A stretch of 49,691 nucleotides of DNA. Origin: Rhodobacteraceae bacterium EhC02 (GTDB lineage: Bacteria > Pseudomonadota > Alphaproteobacteria > Rhodobacterales > Rhodobacteraceae). Below the pieces are notes generated by a model. The model ran no database searches. It had not been told where the DNA came from and saw only the letters and a program-made list of their open reading frames with translations. Made by a program: the position numbers and the translations under genes. Of the stretch, positions 17,084-25,097 are shown piece by piece (positions within the stretch are counted from its first letter, which is position 1; the number at the start of each line of letters is the position of its first letter). The DNA lies in contig LXYH01000002.1 of the NCBI GenBank assembly GCA_001650895.1, positions 1 through 49,691 of the forward strand. Direction: 5' to 3'.

Positions 17084-17532
17084 GGCGCGGCGAGCAAGAG
17101 CCCCACGCCACTGACGACAAATACATCGGCCAAGTTGAAGGCAGGCCAATGTGTTGTGCCAATGTAGAAATCGAGAAAGTCTGTTACAGCCCGATACCGC
17201 ACACGATCGATGACATTGCCCAGGGCTCCGCCAATGATCGCGCCATAGGCAAGTGTTTCGACCGCATTTTCGGCGCGAAACAGCATAACCCCTAGCCAAA
17301 CACAGATGGCAAGAGCGAGAGCGATGAGGCTCCACCACGGCGCGCCGCCCAACATCCCGAAAGTCACGCCGTCATTACGATAAAAGACGAGGTTGAATCC
17401 CGGAAACACGGGAATCCCGGCGCTTAAAGTGACGGCATTCGCAACGACAATGGCTTTGGTGATCTGATCGATCGCGAACGCAGCAAGTGCTGCGAAGACG
17501 CCGATCATCGGAGATACCTTGTTTAGTGACAT
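17050..17532 (-). CDS. lspA: Signal peptidase II (lipoprotein signal peptidase)
   Basis: This 160-residue protease has four membrane helices and removes the signal peptide of diacylated prolipoproteins. The catalytic aspartates are in 'NVIDRVRYRAVTDFLDFY' (D118) and 'PAFNLADVF' (D136). I prefer the ATG at 17532; an in-frame ATG at 17556 would overlap the ZIP gene. LspA homologues also occur in lead-resistance operons (PbrC of Cupriavidus), which supports a metal-linked role for this copy. It precedes and overlaps lnt, so both late steps of lipoprotein maturation are coexpressed. Confidence 0.93.
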   Translation of the reverse strand: MSLNKVSPMIGVFAALAAFAIDQITKAIVVANAVTLSAGIPVFPGFNLVFYRNDGVTFGMLGGAPWWSLIALALAICVWLGVMLFRAENAVETLAYGAIIGGALGNVIDRVRYRAVTDFLDFYIGTTHWPAFNLADVFVVSGVGLLLAAPWISARRSIKS

Positions 17533-17536
17533 TGCC

Positions 17537-18319
17537 TCATCCCAACCAGACATCAAGGAACAGCATTAGAACGAGCCCGACTGCGAGACCGAGCGTCGCC
17601 CTGTTCTGATGGCCGCTGCGATGGGTTTCGGGGATGATTTCGTGGCTGATAACGTAGAGCATTGCGCCCGCGGCAAAGGCCAGACCCCATGGAAGCAGCG
17701 GTTCCGACAGTGTGATGATCCCGGCCCCGAGCAGGCCGCCAATCGGCTCGACCATGCCCGTCAGCGCCGCGATGCCCCAGGCGCGCAGCTTCGGATATCC
17801 CTCGCCCAGCAGAGATACAGCGACGGCCAATCCTTCGGGCGCATTCTGAAGCCCGATTCCGACAGCAAGAGGCAGACCGCCCTCCATACCTCCGGATCCG
17901 AAGCCGACCCCAACCGCAAGGCCTTCGGGGAAGTTGTGGATCGTGATTGCGATGATGAACAGCCAGACCCGCCGCAAAGACGCCGCTTCGGGCCCTTCGC
18001 GTCCTGTCTTGAAGTGCTCGTGCGGCAGCTTTTCGTTCATCAGGGCGACAGCCCCCATGCCCAGAAGAATCGAAACGCATACGATGGCAGCAGGCATCGC
18101 GCCGTTTTCGAACATCGGCTCCGCCGCATCCAATGCCGGGATGATCAGCGAAAAGAAAGAAGCGGCGAGCATCACACCGGCAGCGAAGCCGAGCGACAGA
18201 TCGCGCGCGGCCCGGGACGGGATGCGCCCGAACAGCACGGGAACTGCTCCGACTGCTGTGAGCGATCCGGCGGCGAGACTTCCGAGAAAGCCGAGCATTA
18301 TCGGAGACAGATTTTCCAT
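17537..18319 (-). CDS. ZIP-family divalent metal transporter
   Basis: This 260-residue protein has about eight membrane helices. It carries the ZIP metal-site motifs 'HNFPEGLAVGVGFG' and 'GLQNAPEGLAVAVSL', plus 'GMVEPIGGL' in the next helix. A cytoplasmic loop with 'LPHEHFKTG' lies before helix 4. ZIP proteins usually import Zn or Fe into the cytoplasm, which is unexpected beside an exporter regulon; it might restore Zn lost to efflux or act on another metal. It is separated from lspA by four bases and from the DUF411 gene by twelve. Confidence 0.88.
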   Translation of the reverse strand: MENLSPIMLGFLGSLAAGSLTAVGAVPVLFGRIPSRAARDLSLGFAAGVMLAASFFSLIIPALDAAEPMFENGAMPAAIVCVSILLGMGAVALMNEKLPHEHFKTGREGPEAASLRRVWLFIIAITIHNFPEGLAVGVGFGSGGMEGGLPLAVGIGLQNAPEGLAVAVSLLGEGYPKLRAWGIAALTGMVEPIGGLLGAGIITLSEPLLPWGLAFAAGAMLYVISHEIIPETHRSGHQNRATLGLAVGLVLMLFLDVWLG

Positions 18320-18331
18320 GGGCGGGCCAGA

Positions 18332-18787
18332 TTATCCTTCGGCGTAGCTCGAAAAGACTTCCGTCGACCCGTCCTTGCGGATGAGGAAGACATCATAGGC
18401 CTCGCGGTCGTCTTCTGGCCCCATGCCGGGCGAGCCATAGGGCATCCCCGGAACGGCGAGGCCGACGGCGTCCGGGCGCTCCTCGAGAAGGCGGCGGATG
18501 TCAGCGGCCGGGACATGGCCCTCGATCACGTAGCCATCAATGAGCGCGGTGTGGCAGGAGACCATGCGCTGCGGCACGCCGTTGTCGAGCTTGAAGCGAA
18601 CCAGCAACCCGCCGAACATGTCCTGGCCGGTCGGCGCAAAGCCATTCTCTTCGAGATGGTTCATCCACGAGAGGCAGCAGCCGCAACCGTTGGTCTTGCG
18701 GACGTCGATCGCCGTTGCCTCTGCGAGGGCCTGTGCCGCCGGGAACAGGGCGAGCGTGATGGCAAGAGCTTGGGTCATGCGTTTCAT
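18332..18787 (-). CDS. DUF411 periplasmic metal-binding protein
   Basis: This 151-residue protein has a signal peptide (to about 'QALAE', residue 23). The DUF411 core has 'TNGCGCCLSWMNHLEENGF' with the GCGCC cluster, 'VSCHTALIDGYVIEGHVP', and the C-terminal 'AVPGMPYGSPGMGPE'. It groups with the copy at 46909 ('RRLLEERPDAVGLAVPGMPY' is shared) rather than with 6287 or 28169. It follows the M23 peptidase by three bases in the operon. Confidence 0.87.
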   Translation of the reverse strand: MKRMTQALAITLALFPAAQALAEATAIDVRKTNGCGCCLSWMNHLEENGFAPTGQDMFGGLLVRFKLDNGVPQRMVSCHTALIDGYVIEGHVPAADIRRLLEERPDAVGLAVPGMPYGSPGMGPEDDREAYDVFLIRKDGSTEVFSSYAEG

Positions 18788-18790
18788 GGG

Positions 18791-20164
18791 TCAGAGCCTT
18801 TCGGTTGTCGTTTCGGCAATCTCGCTGCCGAGGTTTTCATTCAGAAGCGCGCGCGCCTCGGCCAGACGCGAGAGCGCGGCGGTATCATCCGCTTCGCTCT
18901 CGGCTGCTTCGGCGAGCCGGTCGTCAGCGAGGGGGTCAGTCGGGCGCCCATCCACGAGGACTTCGTAGTGCAGGTTCGGACCTGTCGCCGTACCAGTCGC
19001 GCCGACGCGGCCGATCACATCTCCCGCCGCAACGCGTTGGCCTTGTGCCAGGTCTTCTGGCACGGCGCTCAGATGCGCGTAGCGCGTCATGGTGTCGGAG
19101 CCGTGCGAGATTTCGACCACGCGACCATATCCGCCGCGCCAGCCGATGAAATTGACCCGCCCCGGTGCCGTCGCTTGAACCGGTGTCCCACGTGCCGCTG
19201 CGAAATCGACGCCGGTGTGCATCCGGACGTTGCCAAAGACCGGATGCGTACGGCGTCCGAACACCGAGCTGAGGCGCGCACCCTCGACCGGCTGTGCGAA
19301 GACGCGCAGCACCTCGCCATCGACGTAGATCGTCGCCTGACCGCTGCCGTCGTTAGGCCATACGATCTCGTAGAGCGAACCGCCGATCTCCAATGCGGCG
19401 AAGGCGAGCTCGGGCTGTCCGATCCTATCCTCGCCCACACGCGCCTCACGCCAGAGAAGCCTCAATGTCTCGCCACCAGCCATCTCGCGGCGGAAATCCA
19501 CGGTCCCACCCAGCATCTGCGCAAGGTCCACGGAAAAACGGGCGGGTATGCCGGCTTCGTCGAGTGCCGCGAAGATCGAGCTGTCGATCACGGCTTCGCC
19601 GGCGAGGGTTACGATCTCCGGATCCGGAGCCACGACCTGTGTGGACAACTGCTCGCCGAAAACCACCTCGATCCGAACCCCGTCCTCGACGGCGAGTGAA
19701 ACGGTGCGGGGGCTGCCGTCCATGGTCGAAGCAACAGTGACCGAGTGCCCCGGCCGCAGCCGTCGCAGATCGTATTCCGCGCCAAGCGCGAGGGCAACTT
19801 CGGCTCTGTCAGGTGCCGCAAGTCCAGCTTCGGACAGCAAAAAATCGAGCGTCTCGCCAGGTGCAACGTCGCGCAACCACGTCGACAGCGGTGGCTCGAT
19901 CGCCCGTACCGGCACGTCGGGAAACGCGACCTGCAGAAGGGGCAGCGGGCCGAGGTCGGGTGCATCTTCTGCCCATGCCGTCACGGGCAGCGTCACGGGA
20001 ATGTCAACGTTCTGGGGGACTTCAGGACGTTGGGGCATCCAGCTACCTGCCTGGGCAAGTTCCGGCGGCACGGGTTCTTTCGACATGAAATCAGAGATGG
20101 CGATAGCCGCTCCCGAAACCGTCCCCGCAATTGCGACACAAGCCGCCAAAGTTCTGAGTCTCAT
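18791..20164 (-). CDS. M23 zinc metallopeptidase (peptidoglycan endopeptidase)
   Basis: This 457-residue protein has an N-terminal signal/anchor (residues ~5-25), a middle region resembling the LysM-like/OapA part of DipM/MepM-type proteins ('LRRLRPGHSVTVAST'), and a C-terminal LytM domain. Zinc ligands are visible in 'MHTGVDFAA' (H316, D320) and 'NLHYEVLVDGRPTDP' (H399). It should cut peptidoglycan crosslinks in the periplasm. The start at 20164 overlaps the sco stop by ATGA. With the L,D-transpeptidases nearby it suggests wall remodelling under the same control. Confidence 0.9.
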   Translation of the reverse strand: MRLRTLAACVAIAGTVSGAAIAISDFMSKEPVPPELAQAGSWMPQRPEVPQNVDIPVTLPVTAWAEDAPDLGPLPLLQVAFPDVPVRAIEPPLSTWLRDVAPGETLDFLLSEAGLAAPDRAEVALALGAEYDLRRLRPGHSVTVASTMDGSPRTVSLAVEDGVRIEVVFGEQLSTQVVAPDPEIVTLAGEAVIDSSIFAALDEAGIPARFSVDLAQMLGGTVDFRREMAGGETLRLLWREARVGEDRIGQPELAFAALEIGGSLYEIVWPNDGSGQATIYVDGEVLRVFAQPVEGARLSSVFGRRTHPVFGNVRMHTGVDFAAARGTPVQATAPGRVNFIGWRGGYGRVVEISHGSDTMTRYAHLSAVPEDLAQGQRVAAGDVIGRVGATGTATGPNLHYEVLVDGRPTDPLADDRLAEAAESEADDTAALSRLAEARALLNENLGSEIAETTTERL

Positions 20165-20787
20165 GTGGCCCCCTCCGTTTCTTCTTCCAGCGCGCGGCGA
20201 ATTTTCGGCACCGCGAATTCTCTGGGTTCGTGATAGTCGATCATGGTGACGAACCGTCCAGAGGCTGCGAACAGGAAGACGCTCGCGCTGTGGTTCATCG
20301 TGTAATCGCCGCTCTCCGTCGGCACCCTTTCGTAGGTGGCGTGGAAGCCGTCCGCGACGCGCGCTATCTGCTCCTCCGGCCCCGTCCAGCCGCGAATCGC
20401 CGGATGGAAGTAGCCGACATATTCGGCCATCGTTTCGACAGTGTCGCGCTCGGGATCGACCGTGATGAAAACCACGTTCATCTCGTCGGCCTCGTCTCCC
20501 AGATCGTCGAGCCATCCCGAAATGTCCGAGAGCGTGGTCGGGCAGACATCGGGACAGTAGGTGAAGCCGAAGAACGCCATCGTCGGTCGCCCGATCAGGG
20601 TTTCCGGCCCGACCGCGTTGCCCTCATGATCCGTCAGACGGAAATCCATCGCGGTCAGAGCCACTGGCCGCTGCCCGATAGGCTCAGGTCCACCGGGGCC
20701 ATCGACCTGCCACCAACCGACGAAGAGCATCAGGGCGACCGCCCCGGCACCAGCCGCGCCGTACCCCAGGATCGCCCGTCGCTGCAT
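20161..20787 (-). CDS. SCO1/SenC copper chaperone
   Basis: This 208-residue membrane-anchored thioredoxin-fold protein (helix at ~12-25) has the copper site CPDVC (C78, C82 in 'FTYCPDVCPTT') and the distal histidine H166 in 'MNHSASVFLF'. Sco proteins deliver copper to the CuA centre of cytochrome oxidase or reduce its cysteines. The start overlaps the stop of the PCuAC gene by one base (TGATG), so the pair is coupled, and PCuAC with Sco is the known copper relay. Confidence 0.92.
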   Translation of the reverse strand: MQRRAILGYGAAGAGAVALMLFVGWWQVDGPGGPEPIGQRPVALTAMDFRLTDHEGNAVGPETLIGRPTMAFFGFTYCPDVCPTTLSDISGWLDDLGDEADEMNVVFITVDPERDTVETMAEYVGYFHPAIRGWTGPEEQIARVADGFHATYERVPTESGDYTMNHSASVFLFAASGRFVTMIDYHEPREFAVPKIRRALEEETEGAT

Positions 20788-21254
20788 CAGTCCTCTGGCC
20801 CCCGCGCGGCGATGCTGAGGATCGGAACCTCGACCGTCACTTCGCCCCCGTCGTCGAAAAGCAGTGTCAGCGGAAAGGTGTCCCCTTCCGTCATTGGTTC
20901 TTGCAGCCGCATCAGCATTGCGTGAAGGCCCCCCGGTTCGAGCGCGATGCTCTCGCCCGGGGCGATCACGATCTCCCCCGCCGGGCTCATGGAGCTCACA
21001 CCTTCGGCATTTGTCTTCGTCTCGTGAATTTCGGGCATCATCGCGAGCGGTGTTGTAAGGCCGATCAGCGTCACTGGCTCGTCGCCAGTGTTGCGGATCG
21101 TCATGTAAGCTGCCCCGGGACGGTTCATCCCGATGGAGGCGCGGGACCACGCGTTCTCGACGACAACATCCTCGGGTCCGGCCAGCGCGGGCACTGAGAG
21201 CCCTCCTAGGGTCAAAAGCGCAGTCAATGTGCCGGTCAAAATATGCTTTTTCAT
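20787..21254 (-). CDS. PCu(A)C periplasmic copper chaperone
   Basis: This 155-residue protein has a signal peptide (to 'ALAGP', about residue 25). It carries the PCuAC copper motif H-x10-M-x21-H-x-M: 'IHETKTNAEGVSSMSPAGE' and 'GGLHAMLMRL'. It donates Cu(I) to cytochrome oxidase or to Sco. It lies directly upstream of sco in the operon. A further Met-rich stretch ('PLAMMPEIHE') may add copper affinity. Confidence 0.92.
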   Translation of the reverse strand: MKKHILTGTLTALLTLGGLSVPALAGPEDVVVENAWSRASIGMNRPGAAYMTIRNTGDEPVTLIGLTTPLAMMPEIHETKTNAEGVSSMSPAGEIVIAPGESIALEPGGLHAMLMRLQEPMTEGDTFPLTLLFDDGGEVTVEVPILSIAARGPED

Positions 21255-21277
21255 CGTTTTGATCCTGCCCTTTCCAT

Positions 21278-21937
21278 TCATTTTTGCGCGGAAGCGACTT
21301 CGGCAGCCACCAATCGCCGCAGTTCTGCCTCCCCGAACGGATCGAGCGGCTTGCCGTTCACGAAGAATGTGGGCGTCTGGCGAATTCCCACGGTCTCTAC
21401 ATCGGCACGATCCTGATTCAGGATCGCCACTACACCCGGTGCCAGCATTTGCGTGCGCGCGGCCTCGGCATCGAGCCCGGCCGTGGCGGCGACCTGTAGG
21501 ATTAGGCCGGGCGCCGGGGCACCGTGCGACGCCCATCTCGGCTGTTCCCGCAGAACGGCCTCGAGCACCGGCACGTAAACGTCCTGCATGCGCGCCGCCT
21601 CGAGCACGCGGATGGCTTCCTCGGATGCCGCGCCGTGGAAGGGCGTGTAGCGGATCACGACGCGGACAGCTTCCCCATGCTCGGCCATGATGTCCTTCAC
21701 GATGGGATGAAAGGCGCGACAGGCCTCGCAGGCCGGATCGAAGAATTCGACGATCGTGACGGGCGCATCCGCAGGCCCGAGGATGGGCGAGTAGGGGCGG
21801 ATCATCGCCTCCGCAAGTTCCGGAGCAACGTGCTCCGCTTCGGCCACTGGGCCGGGGCGGTTTGCAAACCAGGTGGCTCCGCCGAAACCGGCGGCGCCGA
21901 TGGCAAGAACGGACAGGATCAGGCCGCGTCGATTCAT
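21278..21937 (-). CDS. DsbA-family thiol:disulfide oxidoreductase
   Basis: This 219-residue protein has an N-terminal signal/anchor (residues 6-25) and a DsbA/DsbG-like thioredoxin fold. The active site is 'FFDPACEACRAFHPIV' (C70-E-A-C73) and the cis-proline loop is 'RQTPTFFVNGKPL'. It probably introduces or isomerises disulfides in periplasmic proteins. Its start overlaps the dsbB stop by four bases (ATGA), so it is paired with its likely re-oxidant. Confidence 0.9.
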   Translation of the reverse strand: MNRRGLILSVLAIGAAGFGGATWFANRPGPVAEAEHVAPELAEAMIRPYSPILGPADAPVTIVEFFDPACEACRAFHPIVKDIMAEHGEAVRVVIRYTPFHGAASEEAIRVLEAARMQDVYVPVLEAVLREQPRWASHGAPAPGLILQVAATAGLDAEAARTQMLAPGVVAILNQDRADVETVGIRQTPTFFVNGKPLDPFGEAELRRLVAAEVASAQK

Positions 21938-22356
21938 GTTCGTGTGTCCTTTAATGAAAGGGCCGACAGCGCCCCGATCAGCGCGAAGGCGGCGAGCGCC
22001 ATCAGCGGGATAGGGATGCCGAAGACCAGTTGGTTGTCATCGGTGCAAGAGGGGCCGGTGGCCGTGCAGGGCTGGACGCGTTCGGGAACAAGACCGACGT
22101 ACAGCCCCATGTGCCAGAGGGCGATTGCGCCGCCGCCAAGCGCCAATGCGATGCCGTAGCGCCCCACGCGGCCGTCCCGCCACCAAAGGCCGAGCCCGAG
22201 GACAATGGCCAAGGGGAACATGAAGGCGCGCTGGAACCAGCAAAGCACACAGGGCGTCTGCCCCAGCACCTCGCCGATGAAAAGCACGGCAAGCGAGGCG
22301 ACGAGCGCGATGATCCACGCCAGCCCGAGGGCTGTTTCTCCGGACATACGGTTCAT
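21934..22356 (-). CDS. dsbB: DsbB disulfide bond formation protein
   Basis: This 140-residue inner-membrane protein has four helices. The first periplasmic pair is C36/C39 ('TPCVLCWFQRAFM') and the second is C97/C104 ('VQPCTATGPSC'), the DsbB pattern. It re-oxidises the DsbA-like partner and passes electrons to quinone. It lies five bases after the first sco gene. Confidence 0.92.
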   Translation of the reverse strand: MNRMSGETALGLAWIIALVASLAVLFIGEVLGQTPCVLCWFQRAFMFPLAIVLGLGLWWRDGRVGRYGIALALGGGAIALWHMGLYVGLVPERVQPCTATGPSCTDDNQLVFGIPIPLMALAAFALIGALSALSLKDTRT

Positions 22357-22361
22357 GTCGG

Positions 22362-22964
22362 TCAGATCCTCTCTTCCAGATCGGCGAGGATCTCTTCGGC
22401 GGAGGTGCCGTAGGGCCAGGAGTCGGCGAAGCCCGCGTCGGGATCGAAGAGGAACAGATGCGACGTGTGGCCCATCGTGTAACCATCCGGCGCCGCAGCC
22501 TCTTCGACGCGTTCGAAGAAGATCGGAAAGGTCTCGGATGTGGCGGCGATCTGTTCAGGCGTGCCGGTCAGCCCGATGATGCCCGCATCGAACAGCGGGA
22601 CGTATTCGGCGAGTGCTGCGGGCGTGTCTCGTTCAGGGTCGATTGTTATGAAAATCGGCTGGACCTTGGCGGCATCGTCGCCCAGACCGTCCATCACCGC
22701 CGCGACCTCGGATAGGGTCGTCGGGCAGACGTCGGGGCAGTTGGTAAAGCCGAAAAAAACCAGCATCCAGCGCCCCGCAAAGTCCTCCTCGGTTCGAACC
22801 ATACCCTGGTGGTCCGTCAGTTCGAACTCAGCGAAAAAAGGCGGTTCGGCGTCGGTTCGGGCGCTATCGGCACGATAATCGGACCATAGCAAAAGCCATA
22901 TGAAGGCAAGCGCTGCCACGCCTGCCAAAACCCAAAGAAACTTCTGTGCCGATGTAAGGGACAA
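22362..22964 (-). CDS. SCO1/SenC copper chaperone, first gene of the operon
   Basis: This 200-residue membrane-anchored protein (helix ~9-27) carries CPDVC (C76, C80 in 'FTNCPDVCPTT') and the histidine region 'TMGHTSHLFLF'. It is a diverged paralogue of the sco at 20161. The start is uncertain: TTG at 22964 is the only plausible in-frame start before the membrane anchor, about 30 bases after the predicted transcription start of the promoter at 23000-23030. It leads the 13-gene leftward operon. Confidence 0.87.
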   Translation of the reverse strand: MSLTSAQKFLWVLAGVAALAFIWLLLWSDYRADSARTDAEPPFFAEFELTDHQGMVRTEEDFAGRWMLVFFGFTNCPDVCPTTLSEVAAVMDGLGDDAAKVQPIFITIDPERDTPAALAEYVPLFDAGIIGLTGTPEQIAATSETFPIFFERVEEAAAPDGYTMGHTSHLFLFDPDAGFADSWPYGTSAEEILADLEERI

Positions 22965-22999
22965 TCCTGTTCGCCTGATTTTGATTCTTATTGCCTGTG

Positions 23000-23030
23000 C
23001 GGATACATCCTCTAGCTGCTAGAGGTTCAA
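23000..23030 (-). promoter_or_regulatory. MerR-type promoter driving the 13-gene envelope operon
   Basis: On the minus strand, TTGAAC (23030-23025) and TATCCG (23005-23000) are separated by 19 bp. The spacer region carries a perfect 17-bp palindrome, CCTCTAGCTGCTAGAGG on the plus strand (23009-23025). It is the best site of the CTCTAG class. It faces the sco gene and lies just upstream of the divergent regulator at 23136. Confidence 0.9.
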
Positions 23031-23135
23031 GCACGAAATCATGGTATAGCTTGAACTCACGCGTCTGTGAATCCGACACTTGTTTATTCTGACGGCAAAA
23101 CCTACACAAACTGTATCTTTTTCATGGAGGCGAAA

Positions 23136-23564
23136 ATGCTCACGATCGGTACTCTGTCAAAGAAGACTGGCACAAAAGTGCAGACCATCCGGTACTACGA
23201 ACAGATCGGACTCATGCCCGAACCTGGCAGGACCGAAGGCGGACAGAGGCGCTACGACAATGCACAGCTTGATCGACTGTCCTTCATCCGCCACTCGCGG
23301 CAACTCGGCTTCTCGCTCGATGCGATCCGCGAGCTGCTCGACCTCAGCGACCATCCCAATCGGCCCTGTGATGAAGCTGATGCCATCGCGCGTCGCCAGC
23401 TCAAACAGGTGGAGCAGCGCATGGCCCGCCTGAAGGCGCTGCGCACGGAACTGAAACGCATGGTTCACGAATGCAGCGGCGGGCGGACGGGAGATTGCAA
23501 GGTGCTTGAGGTGTTGCGGGACCATTCGGAATGCCTGACCGAGCACGAGGAAATCGGGGCCTGA
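23136..23564 (+). CDS. MerR-family Zn/Cd/Pb-type regulator (ZntR/CadR/PbrR-like)
   Basis: This 142-residue regulator has an N-terminal winged helix ('KVQTIRYYEQIGLMPEP') and a long dimerisation helix. Metal-ligand candidates are C78, C113, C121 and C133, plus H111; the C78/C113/C121 spacing is that of divalent-metal sensors of the ZntR/CadR/PbrR group. CueR instead has Ser in place of the first cysteine. The ATG at 23136 has GGAGG five bases upstream. It is divergent from the operon promoter at 23000-23030 and is the natural regulator of the CTCTAG sites at 7498, 8704 and 23000. Confidence 0.88.
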   Translation: MLTIGTLSKKTGTKVQTIRYYEQIGLMPEPGRTEGGQRRYDNAQLDRLSFIRHSRQLGFSLDAIRELLDLSDHPNRPCDEADAIARRQLKQVEQRMARLKALRTELKRMVHECSGGRTGDCKVLEVLRDHSECLTEHEEIGA

Positions 23565-23646
23565 AGGAATTCAGCCAACATTCCGGCTGGAACGCAGATC
23601 AGCCGCAGAAGTTAATGTGTCGTACAACACAAGCTGGAACCACAAA

Positions 23647-24246
23647 ATGGCCGCTAGACAAGATTCAATGGAGAGACGGACGCTTTGGATCGTTCTGGCG
23701 CTCAATATCGGTTTGGCCGTGGCCTTTTTCGCAACAGGCGCCTTCGGCGACTCAAGTGCCCTGATCGCCAACGGGCTCGATAACCTCTCCGACAGCTTCG
23801 TCTACGCGATCAGCCTTTTCGCTTTGTCCCGATCCGCCAAATGGAAACGCGGGGCGGCGAACGTTTCCGGCGGGCTGCTGATCCTGTTCGCTGCAGGCAT
23901 CCTCTACGATGCGTGGCGGCGCTATGTCGGCGGGTCGGATCCGCTCGGGACGATCATGATCACCATGGCCCTGATCGCCGCGGCGATCAACGCGGTCTGC
24001 GTCTGGTTGCTCGCCCGACTCCGCGAACCGGACGTCAACATCCGCGCGGCGAACACCTTCAGCTGGAACGACTTTGCCGCGAACCTCGGGATCGTCGTGG
24101 CTGGCGGTCTCGTCGCCTGGCTGGGAACGAACTGGCCGGACCTAGTCGTGGGTGTGGTCGTGGCCGGGATCGCAGCGTGGGGCGGTATCGACATCCTGCG
24201 CGACGCACACGGCGCACACCACAAAGCGGTTCACACGGACAAATAG
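23647..24246 (+). CDS. CDF-like cation transporter, short form
   Basis: This 199-residue protein has five to six hydrophobic segments and the CDF-type helices 'SSALIANGLDNLSDSFVYAI' and 'NTFSWNDFAANLGI'. The usual H/D-xxx-D metal sites appear as D-N-L-S-D and N-D-F-A-A-N, so selectivity may differ. The C-terminal cytoplasmic metal domain of typical CDF proteins is missing; only a His-rich tail ('DAHGAHHKAVH') remains. The start is uncertain between 23617 (GTG), 23647 and 23668. It follows the MerR gene in the same direction. Confidence 0.78.
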   Translation: MAARQDSMERRTLWIVLALNIGLAVAFFATGAFGDSSALIANGLDNLSDSFVYAISLFALSRSAKWKRGAANVSGGLLILFAAGILYDAWRRYVGGSDPLGTIMITMALIAAAINAVCVWLLARLREPDVNIRAANTFSWNDFAANLGIVVAGGLVAWLGTNWPDLVVGVVVAGIAAWGGIDILRDAHGAHHKAVHTDK

Positions 24247-24275
24247 TTGCGGGAGATTCTTTCTGAAAGAAAGGA

Positions 24276-24306
24276 TTGAAGCTATAGTGACTATAGCAAT
24301 TAGTCT
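24276..24306 (+). promoter_or_regulatory. MerR-type promoter, CTATAG dyad
   Basis: TTGAAG (24276-24281) and TAGTCT (24301-24306) are 19 bp apart. The spacer contains CTATAG-TGA-CTATAG (24282-24296), a perfect dyad that differs from the CTCTAG class and resembles lead-type pbr operators as I recall them. It precedes the transglutaminase-like gene. Confidence 0.78.
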
Positions 24307-24341
24307 TGCTCCAAGACGATTCGAGGAGCGACCCGTTGCAG

Positions 24342-25097
24342 ATGACCGACCCCCTACTTGTACCCACCAAACTACTAGATTTTGATGCCGCGCCTCTTGC
24401 GCGTCTAATTGAGAACCGCAGCTGGCGCGACTTGTCCGAATACGATCGGATCGGAGCAGTCTATGATTTCGTTCGGAATGAAACCGCGTTCGGATACAAT
24501 CGAGCTGATGACATCCCCGCATCCGAAGTGCTTTCCGACGGCTATGGGCAGTGCAATACCAAAGGCACGCTCTTGATGGCGCTGCTGCGTGGTGTCGGCA
24601 TTCGTTGCCGGTTGCATGGGTTTACGATCCACAAAGGCTTGCAGCGCGGTGTTGTCCCTGAGCTGGTGTATCCGCTTGCTCCGCAGGAAATTCTCCACTC
24701 ATGGGTAGAGATCGAATATCAAGGTGCCAGGATTAACCTTGAAGGCTTCATCCTGGATGACGCTTTCCTAAAAGTCCTGCAAACGTCTTTCTCGAACACA
24801 GACAGTCTCTGCGGTTATGGCGCGGGCACGGATTGCCTTGGCGCACCTCCCGTCGCCTGGAACGGAGAAGATACCTACATTCAGAAAACCGGTATTGTGC
24901 AAGATTTTGGCGTGTACGATACGCCGGACGCCTTCTATTTGTCCCATGAGCAATCCTTTGGATGGCTGCGTGGTGCCCTTTACCGTCATATAATACGCCA
25001 CTGGATGAATGCGCGCGTACGTGGTTTCCGCAGCGGCCGCCTGAAGACTGACCGACGCGCGACACACGCGCACGCGGAGCCTGCCAATGCCGCATGA
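24342..25097 (+). CDS. Transglutaminase-like (cysteine protease fold) protein
   Basis: This 251-residue protein carries a transglutaminase-like core. The nucleophile is in 'GYGQCNTKGTLLMALLRGVG' and the histidine in 'EILHSWVEIEYQG'; the third position, normally aspartate, reads 'INLEGF'. There is no signal peptide, so it is probably cytoplasmic, acting as a protease or amidase on an unknown substrate. It has its own MerR-type promoter and overlaps the following CDF gene by 11 bases, so it belongs with metal efflux. The ATG at 24342 was chosen over an upstream TTG at 24306 that falls in the -10 element. Confidence 0.75.
   Translation: MTDPLLVPTKLLDFDAAPLARLIENRSWRDLSEYDRIGAVYDFVRNETAFGYNRADDIPASEVLSDGYGQCNTKGTLLMALLRGVGIRCRLHGFTIHKGLQRGVVPELVYPLAPQEILHSWVEIEYQGARINLEGFILDDAFLKVLQTSFSNTDSLCGYGAGTDCLGAPPVAWNGEDTYIQKTGIVQDFGVYDTPDAFYLSHEQSFGWLRGALYRHIIRHWMNARVRGFRSGRLKTDRRATHAHAEPANAA

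Noticed and set aside
17609-19699. A 696-codon open frame on the plus strand opposite zip, DUF411 and the M23 gene
   Set aside because: It is antisense to three genes with clear motifs, its own sequence is Arg/Gly/Pro-rich with no domain, and high GC favours long false frames.
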